From: Massilia sp. METH4
GTDB taxonomy: Bacteria > Pseudomonadota > Gammaproteobacteria > Burkholderiales > Burkholderiaceae_D
Direction of reading: 5' to 3'
Assembly (NCBI RefSeq): GCF_037094685.1
Contig: NZ_CP146614.1
Location: 2,976,001 to 3,040,000 of the forward strand
DNA length: 64,000 bases
A program made the position numbers and the translations under genes. The notes below the pieces were generated by a model, which worked only from the letters and a program-made list of their open reading frames with translations, ran no database searches and was not told the origin of the DNA. Shown here in pieces: positions 49,764 to 58,840 of this stretch. Position 1 is the stretch's first letter; each line of letters begins with the position of its first letter.

Positions 49764-51540
49764 AACCGTCTTGATAACGCTGCAGCAACGCGCGGTGCAG
49801 GGCGGCGACTTCCTCGGGGTCGATTTTCGGTTGGCGGTCGAACGTGAGCAGGCCGTTCTTTTCGTGTTCGACGTCGGTAAATTGCGTGTAGCAGGCGCCG
49901 GCCAGGAAGGGCAGTGTGCCCAGCGCCTCGATCAGGTCGCGGTAGCGCGCCAGCAGCTCGGCGCCGGAGCGCACGGTGCCGTAGTAATCGAACAGCCGGT
50001 CGCGCGGGGCGTCCGGCGCCTCGGGTTCGCTGAGAAAACCGCCCACTTCCGACAGCACGATCGGCTGCCCGCGGTACTGCCCGCCGGGCAGGAACAGCGG
50101 CTTGTCCTTGTACCAGCCCTTCGACGGCGGCTGCAGGGACTTCACCGTTTCGGCATAGCGCGCGGCCAGCTTGTCGCCGGGCTGCGTGTAGTCGTGGATC
50201 GAGCAGATGTCGGTCAGGTCGGTGTGCTCCCAGCCGTCGTTGTCGACGACCAGGCGCCCCGGATCGAGCCGCCGGGTGCGCATCACCAGCTTTTCGATGA
50301 AGGCTTGCTGGCCCGGATGGCGGTACAGGGCCGGGAAGCCGAAGCTCTCCACCAGCGGCACCCAGGCCACGATGCAGGGGTGTCCCGCGTCGCGCTCCAC
50401 GGCGCGTTCCCATTCCGACAGCAGCGCCTCTTCCGCCTCGAGCGACCAGCTGCGCGTGTTCGGCATCTCTTCCCACACGAGGATGCCGAGCCGGTCGCAC
50501 CAGTACAGCCAGCGCTCGTCTTCGATCTTCTGGTGCTTGCGCACGGCATTGAAGCCGAGGCGCTTGATCCACTGCGCATCCTCGCGCAGGGCATCGGCCG
50601 AGGGCGCGGCCAAGTTGGTATCGGGCCAGTAGCCCTGGTCGAGCACCATCAGCAGGAAGGTACGCCGGCCGTTCAGGTGAAAGTGGGCATCGTGCGCCTC
50701 GAAGCGCCGCAGGCCGCAGTAGGAGCCGATTTCGTCGAGCACCCGCCCGTCGGCGATCAGGCGCACGCGCAGGCCGTACAGGTAGGGCGTGTCGGGTGAC
50801 CAAGGCTGCGCCGCGTCGATGCGCGCATGCAGCGTGGCGTTGGCGAAGCGCGTTTCCGCCTGCGCGAAGACGACGCGCTCGCCGGTTTCATCCAGCACGT
50901 CCATCTCGACGGTCCAGGGGCCGGAAGGCGCGTGCAGGTGCACCTCGACCGCCAGCCGCCCATCCGGCTCGGTTTGCAGGAAGCGCAGCGCATCGACGCG
51001 CACGGGCGGCGCGGGCTCCAGCCACACGCTCTGCCAGATGCCCGTCGTGCACCAGTAATAGATGCGCACCGGCTTGCCGGACGACGATTGCTTGCCGCGC
51101 GGCTGGTGCATGTCCTGCCGGTCTTCCACGCGCAAGGTGACGCGGTTCGGCCCGTCGTGCAGGAAGGGGGCGATATTGAACGAGAACGGCACATGGCCGC
51201 CGCGGTTGCGGCCAGCCAGCTTGCCGTTGACCCAGACCTCGGTGCTGTAGTCGACGGCGCCGAAGTGCAGCAACAGGTCTTGCTCGCGCCACTCGGCCGG
51301 CACGTCGAAGGTACGGGCATACCATACGATTTCATGCACGTCCTTCGCGCCGATGCCGGAGCGTTCGCTCTGGTAGGGGAACGGCACCTCGATCGACCGC
51401 GGCAACGCGCGGCCGTCGTGCCAGCCCTGGTTGCGGCCCTGGTCGTCGTCGTCGAAGGCGAATTCCCAGGTGCCGTCCAGGCTGGCCCACTGGGTACGGG
51501 TCAGTTGGGGGCGGGGATGGAGGATGTCGGTCGTAGTCAT
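49762..51540 (-). CDS. Glycoside hydrolase family 2 enzyme (beta-glucuronidase/galactosidase-like)
   Basis: 592 residues. It has an N-terminal sugar-binding domain (about 1-180), an immunoglobulin-like domain, and a C-terminal TIM barrel from about 290. The putative acid/base is E398 in VAWVPLVESFG and the nucleophile is E498 in PIVLSEVGG. The residue before the acid/base, almost always Asn in this clan, is Val397. No signal peptide, so it is cytoplasmic. The MFS gene upstream on the same strand, of the hexuronate type, hints at a glucuronide or galactoside substrate; this is inferred. Confidence 0.83.
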   Translation of the reverse strand: MTTTDILHPRPQLTRTQWASLDGTWEFAFDDDDQGRNQGWHDGRALPRSIEVPFPYQSERSGIGAKDVHEIVWYARTFDVPAEWREQDLLLHFGAVDYSTEVWVNGKLAGRNRGGHVPFSFNIAPFLHDGPNRVTLRVEDRQDMHQPRGKQSSSGKPVRIYYWCTTGIWQSVWLEPAPPVRVDALRFLQTEPDGRLAVEVHLHAPSGPWTVEMDVLDETGERVVFAQAETRFANATLHARIDAAQPWSPDTPYLYGLRVRLIADGRVLDEIGSYCGLRRFEAHDAHFHLNGRRTFLLMVLDQGYWPDTNLAAPSADALREDAQWIKRLGFNAVRKHQKIEDERWLYWCDRLGILVWEEMPNTRSWSLEAEEALLSEWERAVERDAGHPCIVAWVPLVESFGFPALYRHPGQQAFIEKLVMRTRRLDPGRLVVDNDGWEHTDLTDICSIHDYTQPGDKLAARYAETVKSLQPPSKGWYKDKPLFLPGGQYRGQPIVLSEVGGFLSEPEAPDAPRDRLFDYYGTVRSGAELLARYRDLIEALGTLPFLAGACYTQFTDVEHEKNGLLTFDRQPKIDPEEVAALHRALLQRYQDG

Positions 51541-51747
51541 CGCGGCATGGTAGCGCGATACGCGCATGGGCCGACGCACGGATTCAATCGGACGCGGGGG
51601 ATACGCAACGGCCGGCCGCACCAGTTACCGTGTTGAGAACCCCAGGCAGACCTCGAATCGCCGCGCGGAGCAATCTCCATCGTTGTCAGACTACTACCGC
51701 TTGCGCCCGGCCGAGCGAGACGGCAAAGAGGCGTTTGTGCCGGTGCT

Positions 51748-53040
51748 TCAATATTGTTCCGGTATCGGCCGCACTACCAGGAACAGGTAGCACATGGCCC
51801 CCAGGAACGCGATGCCCGCACCGGTGAGCAGGGCCGGTACGAACGACGAGGCTTGCGCGATGTAGCCGGTGAGGATGGGCGCGAGCGCGCTGCCCAGGAA
51901 GCCGCCGAAATTCTGCAGCGCCCCCAGCGAGGCGACGTGGCTCGGCGGCGCGGCCACCGTGGCGAGCGACCAGGCGCAGGCGGAGGAAGCGTTCGCGAGG
52001 AAGATCACCACTGCGATGCACGCCACGGCGACGGTATTGCTTTCGACGAGGGCAGCCGGGATCGTGAAGGCCACCATGCCCAGCGTGGCCACGACGACCG
52101 CGTTGCGCCGGCCGGCGACCGGCGATGCCGCGTGGCGGGCCACGCGGTCGGACGCCCACCCGGCGATTAGGGCGCCGGCGAAGCCGCAGAGGAAGGGCAC
52201 CGAGGCCGCGATGCCGGCCTGGGCCAGCTCCATGTGGCGCTCGGTGCGCAGGTAGCCCGGCAGCCACGTCAGGAATACCCAGTTCAGATAGACCGAGCCA
52301 AAAAAGCCCAGCATCATGCCCCACGTGGTGCGGTGCCGGAACAGGCTGCGCCAGGCGGCGAAGCCCGCGGCCGGCGCCGCCTTGCCGCCCGCTTCGGCCC
52401 CGTCGATCTCGAGATAGGCCCGTTCCGCATTGTCGAGCTCACCGCGCACGGGATCGCGATACAGGGCGATCCACACGATGGCCATCACCAGGCCCAGTGC
52501 GCCGGTGGCGAAGAATGCCCAGTGCCAGCTCGTGGCCGCGATCAGCGGCGGCAGCAGCAACGGCGCCAGCGCCACGCCGAGCGGCGAAGCCGAGTTGAAG
52601 ACGCCGGTGGGCGTGCCGCGCGAGCGCGCCGGGAACCAGTTGCTGACGACCCGCGCCGCCGCGGGGAACTGCGGCGCCTCGCCGATGCCGAGTGCGATGC
52701 GGGCAATCACGAACCAGCCGAAGGTCGACACCAGCCCGCCGGCAGCCTGGGCCAGCGACCACACCACGAGACCCATGCCCAGCAGCCAGCGTGGTCCGAT
52801 CTTGTCGACCAGCGCGCCGACCGGCAACTGGCAGATCGCATAGCTCCACGCGAACGCCGACAGCAGCAGGCCCATCTCGCCCAGCGACAGCCCCAGGTCG
52901 GCGCGGATGTATTCGTTGGCCACGGCCAGCGTGGCGCGGTCGAGGTAGTTGATCACGCCGCTCACCAGCAGCAGCGCGAGTGAAATGACCTGGCGGTGGC
53001 GGATGCGGGGAGGGACGGCGGTGGCCGGTGTGCTGTGCAT
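51748..53040 (-). CDS. MFS transporter of the anion:cation symporter (hexuronate-like) family
   Basis: 430 residues, 12 predicted helices. ACS-family features are LALLLVSGVINYLDRATLAVAN in helix 1, GALVDKIGPRW in loop 2-3, GEAPQFPAAARVVSNWFPARSRGTPTG in the helix 4-5 region, and a long central loop. Relatives carry hexuronates, glucarate or galactonate. It precedes the GH2 gene with a 207-bp gap on the same strand, consistent with import of a sugar acid or glycoside for that enzyme. No clear ribosome site precedes the ATG at 53040. Confidence 0.85.
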   Translation of the reverse strand: MHSTPATAVPPRIRHRQVISLALLLVSGVINYLDRATLAVANEYIRADLGLSLGEMGLLLSAFAWSYAICQLPVGALVDKIGPRWLLGMGLVVWSLAQAAGGLVSTFGWFVIARIALGIGEAPQFPAAARVVSNWFPARSRGTPTGVFNSASPLGVALAPLLLPPLIAATSWHWAFFATGALGLVMAIVWIALYRDPVRGELDNAERAYLEIDGAEAGGKAAPAAGFAAWRSLFRHRTTWGMMLGFFGSVYLNWVFLTWLPGYLRTERHMELAQAGIAASVPFLCGFAGALIAGWASDRVARHAASPVAGRRNAVVVATLGMVAFTIPAALVESNTVAVACIAVVIFLANASSACAWSLATVAAPPSHVASLGALQNFGGFLGSALAPILTGYIAQASSFVPALLTGAGIAFLGAMCYLFLVVRPIPEQY

Positions 53041-53086
53041 AATGAAAGGAGCCGGTCAAGGCAGTCATGCCGTTCAGATAAGCCAA

Positions 53087-53137
53087 CCCCGGATGCAAAA
53101 TCCGGGGTGAATGCATCATCTTCGGCACTCGGCCGAA
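53087..53137. promoter_or_regulatory. Two hairpins between the ketosynthase and MFS genes
   Basis: CCCCGGAT-GCAAA-ATCCGGGG (53087-53107) and TTCGGC-ACTCG-GCCGAA (53121-53137). On the minus strand they lie 3' of the ketosynthase gene and 5' of the MFS gene and could terminate the first or shape the leader of the second. No T-run follows either. Confidence 0.45.
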
Positions 53138-53226
53138 GTGTTAAGTGAACGGCATTACAACGAAGGCATGAACCTGGCTCCAGATACTGGTTGGGGTAGG
53201 CGATTATAGTTCAGCCGCCCACGCCC

Positions 53227-54504
53227 TCACGCCGCCGGGAAGCGGCCGAATACGAGGCTGGCGTTGACGCCGCCGAAACCGAAGCCGTTCGAGATCGCAT
53301 ACTCCGTCTCGATCGGCCGGGCCGTGCCGCTGACGATGTCGATGCCTTCGGCCGCCGGATCGGCTGTCGCCAGGTTCAGCGTGGGCGGCGCCATCCGGTC
53401 GCGCAGCGCCAATAGGGTGAAGATCGCCTCCACGCCGCCGGCGGCCCCCAGCAGGTGGCCGGTGGACGACTTGGTGGCCGACACCGCGGGGCCCCGGCCG
53501 GCGCCGAAGACGGCGCGAATGGCCGCGAGCTCGCTGGCGTCGCCCACCGGGGTGGACGTCGCGTGGGCATTCAGGTGCCCGATCGCCTCGGGGGCGATGC
53601 CGGCCTGCCGGATCGCCAGCTCCATCGCCCGGCGGCCGCCGGCGCCGTCCTCGGGCGGCGACGTCAGGTGATAAGCATCGGCGCTCGTGCCATAGCCGAG
53701 CAGCTCCGCGATCGGCGTGGCGCCGCGCTGCAACGCATGCTCCAGTTCCTCTATCACGAGGATGCCGGCGCCTTCGCCCATCACGAAGCCATCGCGCGCC
53801 ACGTCGAACGGGCGCGATGCCTGCGTGGGTTCGTCGTTGAAGTTCGTCGCCATCGTGCGCGCGGCGGCGAACGAACCGAGGCTGACGCGGTCGATGCAAG
53901 CCTCGGCCCCGCCGCATACGGCGATATCGGCTTCGCCCGCGCGGATCAGCCGCGCCGCGTCGCCGATCGCCTGGGCGCTCGCGGCACAGGCGGTGACCGG
54001 AGCGCCCAACGGGCCGCGCAGGCCGTGGCGGATCGAGATGTGGCCGGCCGCCATATTGGCCAGGAAGTTCGGTACCGTGAAAGGCGACAGGCGGCGCGGC
54101 CCGCGCCCGTCGGTGGTCCTGACGGCATCGACGATGGCGCCGAAGCCGCCCACGCCGGAAGCCACGATCGTCGCCGTCCTTTCCCGCTCGCCGTCCGTTC
54201 CCGGCTGCCAGCGCGCCTGCTGCAAGGCTTCCTGGGTGGCAGCCAGGGCGAACAGCGTGAAGCGGTCCATCTTCTTCTGGTCCTTCGGCTCCACCACGCG
54301 GTCAGGATCGAAGCCCCATGGGCTGGCCGGCGTCAACGGCGGCACCACGCCGCCGACCTTGGCCGCGATGCCTTCCGTGACGCCGTCGGGCAAGCGGGCC
54401 AGGCCGGAACGGCCTTCCAGCAGATGCTTCCATGCGGCGTCGGCTCCGCATCCCAACGGGGACACGATCCCCATTCCGGTCACGACTATGCGTCTCGTCT
54501 TCAA
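53227..54504 (-). CDS. Beta-ketoacyl-ACP synthase II-like protein (FabF type)
   Basis: 425 residues. Catalytic triad: Cys in APVTACAASAQAIGDA, His in HLNAHATSTPVGDASE and His in ATKSSTGHLLGAAGG; the C-terminal FGFGGVNASLVF is typical. It condenses malonyl-ACP with acyl-ACP. The TTG at 54504 is the start: GAAGGAG stands seven bases upstream, and it yields the usual KTRRIVVTGMG N-terminus. No fab genes are adjacent, so it is probably an accessory paralogue rather than the housekeeping enzyme. Divergent from an AraC regulator. Confidence 0.9.
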   Translation of the reverse strand: MKTRRIVVTGMGIVSPLGCGADAAWKHLLEGRSGLARLPDGVTEGIAAKVGGVVPPLTPASPWGFDPDRVVEPKDQKKMDRFTLFALAATQEALQQARWQPGTDGERERTATIVASGVGGFGAIVDAVRTTDGRGPRRLSPFTVPNFLANMAAGHISIRHGLRGPLGAPVTACAASAQAIGDAARLIRAGEADIAVCGGAEACIDRVSLGSFAAARTMATNFNDEPTQASRPFDVARDGFVMGEGAGILVIEELEHALQRGATPIAELLGYGTSADAYHLTSPPEDGAGGRRAMELAIRQAGIAPEAIGHLNAHATSTPVGDASELAAIRAVFGAGRGPAVSATKSSTGHLLGAAGGVEAIFTLLALRDRMAPPTLNLATADPAAEGIDIVSGTARPIETEYAISNGFGFGGVNASLVFGRFPAA

Positions 54505-54672
54505 GCCATGCTCCTTCGCTCGGTGTCTATCATACTGATGGGCAGAATACGCCAGACGGCGCCTATGGCGAAAGCCAGGCACCGCAGCGTTTTCCGGCCA
54601 GTATAGGGAGCGCCGGTGGGGCAAGCAGTCACATCACGCCAATCGATGTGCAAAGTGCGCCATAATGGCGCC

Positions 54673-55704
54673 ATGAACCAGTCCTGGCAAAACGCGCTCA
54701 CCGTATCCGCCCACTTCTTGCAGGGCATGCTGCACGCCCTGCGCACGCGCCACGGCGAGGAAGCAGCGTTCCAGGCCCTTGCCACCGCCGCGATTGCGCC
54801 GTCCCTGCTGGCGCAGCCCGATGCGCGGCTGACGCGCCAGCAATACGTGGCCCTGTATCGCACGATCGCGGCCACGCTCGATGACGAGATGCTGGGACTG
54901 TGGTCGCGGCCGATCCGCGGCGGCACGCTGAAGTACCTGATGCTCAGCCTGCTTGACGCCCCGACCGTGCTGGTGGCGCTGAACCGCTTCGTGCGCTTCT
55001 GGAACCTGCTGCTCGACGACTACCGCCTGCAGATCTCCACGAAGAACGTAGTGGTGCGAATCGCCCTGGTCGAAAGAATGGCCGGCACGCCTGTCACGCC
55101 GCTCGCGCATGAATTGATGATGAAGCTGATCCACGGTATCGCCTCGTGGCTGCTGGGCAGGGAGATCGGCCTGCAGCGCATCGCGTTCAACTTCGGCCGC
55201 CCCAGGCACGTGCGCGATTACGCCTTCCTGTACCCCGGCGAGGTGCGCTTCGATGCCGGGGCGACCGCCATCGACTTCTTCTACGCCGATTGCGCGGAGC
55301 AGTTCCGGCGCGAGAAGCACGAGCTGTGGGCGTTCCTGAAACGTGCCCCCGAGGACTGGACCTTCAGCGCCATCCATCGTGGCTCCCTGACGGCGAAGAC
55401 GCGCGAATACCTCGAGCACCGCCTGTCCGGGCCGGTGACCATCCAGGATCTCGCCGGGGCCCTGCATACCTCCGTGCGCACGCTCAACCGCCGCTTCGCG
55501 GAGGAGGGCACGCATTTCCAGCTGGTGAAGGATGGGCTGCGGCGCGATATCGCCGTGCACCGGCTGGCCAATTCGAACACCGGCGTGGCCGTGCTGGCCA
55601 ATGACCTGGGGTTTGCCGATGCGACGGGGTTTTGCCGGGCGTTCAAGGGTTGGACGGGGAGCAGTCCGGGGGATTATCGGAAAGGGGCGCGGCAGGGGGA
55701 GTAA
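54673..55704 (+). CDS. AraC-family transcriptional regulator
   Basis: 343 residues. The N-terminal arabinose-binding-like domain (PF12625 type, about 20-210) is followed by a C-terminal double HTH (TIQDLAGALHTSVRTLNRRFAEEGTHFQLVKD...VAVLANDLGFADATGFCRAFKGWTGSSPGDYR). The layout is shared with OruR/ArgR-like and MmsR-like regulators of amino acid or fatty-acid genes. ATG at 54673 is preferred over an earlier in-frame start. It is divergent from the FabF-like gene with a 168-bp spacer, which is the likeliest target. Confidence 0.87.
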   Translation: MNQSWQNALTVSAHFLQGMLHALRTRHGEEAAFQALATAAIAPSLLAQPDARLTRQQYVALYRTIAATLDDEMLGLWSRPIRGGTLKYLMLSLLDAPTVLVALNRFVRFWNLLLDDYRLQISTKNVVVRIALVERMAGTPVTPLAHELMMKLIHGIASWLLGREIGLQRIAFNFGRPRHVRDYAFLYPGEVRFDAGATAIDFFYADCAEQFRREKHELWAFLKRAPEDWTFSAIHRGSLTAKTREYLEHRLSGPVTIQDLAGALHTSVRTLNRRFAEEGTHFQLVKDGLRRDIAVHRLANSNTGVAVLANDLGFADATGFCRAFKGWTGSSPGDYRKGARQGE

Positions 55705-55866
55705 GGGGACGCCCAGGGAAAAGCAGCGGCATGGCGCATCGTTGAATTCAATTTAAATATTGAATCGATCGATCCCAATTTTGCATTGGTGCCGGGTAGT
55801 CTTCTACCTTACATTCTTGCTACGGAAACGTTTCGCCTAAAAACCTAAGACAAACATGGAGACAAT

Positions 55867-56676
55867 ATGCGGTTTCGGTCGTTTTCCTCGGCAGCGCTTG
55901 TCGCTGCCATGGCAGTGGTGCCCCTGCAGGCCACGGCTGCCAGCGGCAAGTGCAATGCTTCCCTGGTCTCGGCAACCGCGCCGCTCACCGGGGAAGAGAA
56001 GCTGCAGGGCTGGACCATGCTGTGGGATGGTTCCTCCACGGCGGCATGGCGTAGCGTCCGGTCCGATGCTTTTCCCGCACAAGGATGGCAGACATGCGAT
56101 GGCATCCTGACTGTCATGGGCAAGGGTGGGGAAGAATCCCGCAGCGGGGGCGACATCATCACCCGCAAGCGCTATCGCGATTTCGAACTGGAGCTCGACG
56201 TCATGATTGCCCCTGGTGCCAACAGCGGGGTCAAGATCTTCACGCAGCCGGATCTCAAGCCGATCGACCGGCTGACCGGCAAGCCGGCAACCGTAGGCTC
56301 CGCGATCGGATTGGAGTTCCAGGTCCTGGACGATGATCGCCATCCGGATGCGAAACTCGGAATAGATGGCAACCGCACCATCGGCTCCCTGTATGACCTG
56401 ATTCCGGCAGCAATGGACAAGAGCCCGTCCCCGGTCGAGCAATGGAACAGGGTCCGCATCGTGTCGAAGGGGAAGCTCGTCTCGTTCTGGCTGAACGGCA
56501 AGAAGACAGTGGAGTTCGAACGCGGCTCGGACGAGTTTCGCGCCGCCGTCGCAGGGAGCAAGTTCAAGGACATTTCCGCATTCGGGGAATGGCCCGACGG
56601 TCACATCCTGCTGCAGGACCATGGCGATAAAGTGTCATTCCGAAACATACGTATTCGTGACCTGAGCCGCAGCTGA
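55867..56676 (+). CDS. DUF1080 protein, probable exported 3-keto-glycoside hydrolase
   Basis: 269 residues. A signal peptide (about 1-24, ending QATA) precedes a concanavalin-like DUF1080 domain with WTMLWDGSSTAAWRS, GDIITRKRYRDFELELDVMIAPGANSGVKIF, GLEFQVLDD and the C-terminal ISFRNIRI-like VSFRNIRIRDL. DUF1080 proteins have been tied to cleavage of 3-keto sugars produced by Gfo/Idh/MocA oxidoreductases, and two such enzymes follow in this operon. It starts an operon with ApbE 13 nt behind. ATG at 55867 lies after GGAGACAAT. Confidence 0.83.
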   Translation: MRFRSFSSAALVAAMAVVPLQATAASGKCNASLVSATAPLTGEEKLQGWTMLWDGSSTAAWRSVRSDAFPAQGWQTCDGILTVMGKGGEESRSGGDIITRKRYRDFELELDVMIAPGANSGVKIFTQPDLKPIDRLTGKPATVGSAIGLEFQVLDDDRHPDAKLGIDGNRTIGSLYDLIPAAMDKSPSPVEQWNRVRIVSKGKLVSFWLNGKKTVEFERGSDEFRAAVAGSKFKDISAFGEWPDGHILLQDHGDKVSFRNIRIRDLSRS

Positions 56677-56689
56677 GCGGGCGCGCAGT

Positions 56690-57526
56690 ATGTTTCACCA
56701 TACGTTCGCCGCGATGAACACGCGGTTCAGCATGGTATTGCCGGAAACCGAAGCGCGCGCGGGTAGGCGATTCGCACGCGAGGCGGAAGCCGTGCTCGTC
56801 GAGCAGGAGCGGATGATGAGCCGCTTCGTCGCGCACGGCGACCTGGCGACGGTGAATCGCGACGCCGCCGGCGGGCCGGTTCCGGTGCCGGACGGCCTGT
56901 GGGATGTCCTGCAGACCTGCAGGCGGCATCATGAATTGACCGATGGTGCATTCGATATCGCCCAGGGTTCGCAACGGGGCGGTCACCGGATGCAGATGGT
57001 GCACTTCGATCCGGTGGCGCGCACCTTGCAGTTCACGGCACCAGGCATGCAGCTGGACCTGGGCGGCATCGGCAAGGGCATTGCACTCGATCGTGTCAGG
57101 CAACTGTTGCTCGATCGTGGCGTCGGCCACGCATTCCTCAGCTTTGGTGAAAGTTCCGTCGGCGTCATCGGAACCCATCCCGCGGGCGACTGCTGGCCCG
57201 TTGGCGTGGAAGACCTCTTCGAACCAGGCCGCTCGCTGCATCGCTTCGACTTGCGTGACTCTTCCATGTCGACATCCGGCAACCGCGAAGGACAGGCGCA
57301 TATCGTCGATCCGTCCAGCGGCTGCCTCGTGACCGGTTGCGAAACCATGACCGTTGCCTGCGCCAGCGCGACCGATGCGGAGGTGCTGTCGACCGCATTG
57401 CTGGTGGTTCCGGCTCCTCGTCGTGCTGCCATCCTGCGACATTATGCAGGCGTCCAGGCAGTGCATATCGTCTATCGGAAGAGCAATGGAAGATGGACTG
57501 GCGAAAAGGATTGGCTGTATGAGTAA
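56690..57526 (+). CDS. ApbE-family FAD:protein FMN transferase
   Basis: 278 residues. Seen: MNTRFSMVLPETEA, VNRDAAGGPVPVPDGLWDVL, GAFDIAQGS, the FAD/Mg site QLDLGGIGKGIALDRV, and STSGNREGQAHIVDPSSG with VTGCETMTVACASATDAEVLSTALLV near the end. It attaches FMN covalently to Thr/Ser of target flavoproteins using FAD. No signal peptide or lipobox is present, unlike periplasmic ApbE. No obvious target with a D[GA]xSxAT-type motif was noticed in the neighbouring genes. It overlaps the next gene by 8 nt. Confidence 0.87.
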   Translation: MFHHTFAAMNTRFSMVLPETEARAGRRFAREAEAVLVEQERMMSRFVAHGDLATVNRDAAGGPVPVPDGLWDVLQTCRRHHELTDGAFDIAQGSQRGGHRMQMVHFDPVARTLQFTAPGMQLDLGGIGKGIALDRVRQLLLDRGVGHAFLSFGESSVGVIGTHPAGDCWPVGVEDLFEPGRSLHRFDLRDSSMSTSGNREGQAHIVDPSSGCLVTGCETMTVACASATDAEVLSTALLVVPAPRRAAILRHYAGVQAVHIVYRKSNGRWTGEKDWLYE

Positions 57527-58814
57527 GGATTTCCCCCCGGATACCGACGACGCCGGCGACGATATCGTCGCGCGGCGCCGCTTCCTCCAGCGACTGGCTG
57601 GCGTCGTGGCCAGCTCGACATTGTTGAGCGCTCTTCCCTGGATGGCACCGTTGCGTGCGCAGCCGGCCGGCCGCGCGCCATCGGATCGCGTGCGCGTCGC
57701 CGTGATCGGCACCGGCTCGCGCGGCACCCTGTTGCTCAAGCACCTGTTGCGTACGCCTGGCGTCGAGGTGGTGGCATTGTGCGACGATTATCCGCCGCAT
57801 CTCCAGGCCGCACTGGCGGTTGCGGGCAACAAGCCGGTGGCGTTCACCGATCATCGCAGGCTGCTCGACATGAACGGTCTCGATGGCGTGCTGATCGCCA
57901 CGCCCTTGCACGAGCATGCGCCGATGTGCCTCGATGCATTCGCTGCCGACAAACATGTCTTCTGCGAGAAGAGCCTGGCCTTGACGGTGGAGGAGTGCAA
58001 GGCCGTGGCGCGTGCGGCGCATGGGAGCCGTCGCGTATTCCAGATCGGCCACCAGCGCCTGTTCAGTGCTTCCTTCCTGCACGCGCACGAGATGGTGGCC
58101 TCCGGCCAGATCGGCAACATCACGCAGATTCGTGCCAGCTGGCACCGCAATAACGATTGGCGGCGCCCGGTGCCGCGCCCCGAGCTGGAACGCAAGCTGA
58201 ACTGGCGGCTGTATCGGGCCAGTTCGGCCGGCCTGATGGCGGAGTTGGCCTCGCACCATCTGCAGATTGCCAACTGGTTCCTCGACGCCGCGCCGCTATC
58301 CTGCGTCGGATACGGCAGCATCAATCACTGGAAGGATGACCGGGAAGTGCACGACAACGTCAACGTGCTGTTCCGCTACCGCGACGGCGTCACGCTGCTG
58401 TACGACTCGCTCACGAGCAATCGCTACCACGGCCTGGAAATCCAGATCATGGGGCCGAAGGGAACGATCGAAGGCGAGAGCGGCAAGGTTTACTTCGAAC
58501 AGCCGCCGCCGGCACCCGGCATCGTGCGGCTCATCGACCAGCTGGAGAAATCCACTGTCGAAACGATCCCCATCGGCGGGCCGACCTGGAAGCCGGACAG
58601 CAAGCAAGCCACCGCCGGGCAGGCATTGCGGCGCGACCTCGGCGGCGACGACGGCACAGCCATTTCGATGGCCGCGTTCGCCAACGCGATCCGCCTGAAC
58701 CAGAAAACTCCCCAGATGATCGATCACGCCTACCGTTCCGCCATCGCCGTGCTGATGGGGCAGGCCGCGATGGACCAGGGCAGGGAGATCGCGTGGCCGG
58801 GCGACTACAGTTAA
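57519..58814 (+). CDS. Tat-exported Gfo/Idh/MocA oxidoreductase (first)
   Basis: 431 residues. A twin-arginine signal (RRRFLQRLAGVVASSTLL) is followed by a Rossmann domain (RVAVIGTGSRGTLLLKHLL) and the family motif HVFCEKSLALTVEECK (EKP-like, here EKS), then the C-terminal alpha/beta domain with GLMAELASHHLQIANWFLD. The ATG at 57519 lies inside the ApbE stop region, giving an 8-nt overlap. Exported members carry tightly bound NAD(P) and oxidise or isomerise sugars, typically at C3. The EKP Pro is replaced by Ser, which is atypical. Confidence 0.87.
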   Translation: MSKDFPPDTDDAGDDIVARRRFLQRLAGVVASSTLLSALPWMAPLRAQPAGRAPSDRVRVAVIGTGSRGTLLLKHLLRTPGVEVVALCDDYPPHLQAALAVAGNKPVAFTDHRRLLDMNGLDGVLIATPLHEHAPMCLDAFAADKHVFCEKSLALTVEECKAVARAAHGSRRVFQIGHQRLFSASFLHAHEMVASGQIGNITQIRASWHRNNDWRRPVPRPELERKLNWRLYRASSAGLMAELASHHLQIANWFLDAAPLSCVGYGSINHWKDDREVHDNVNVLFRYRDGVTLLYDSLTSNRYHGLEIQIMGPKGTIEGESGKVYFEQPPPAPGIVRLIDQLEKSTVETIPIGGPTWKPDSKQATAGQALRRDLGGDDGTAISMAAFANAIRLNQKTPQMIDHAYRSAIAVLMGQAAMDQGREIAWPGDYS

Positions 58815-58840
58815 CGATTGATCATAATGATGGAGACATG

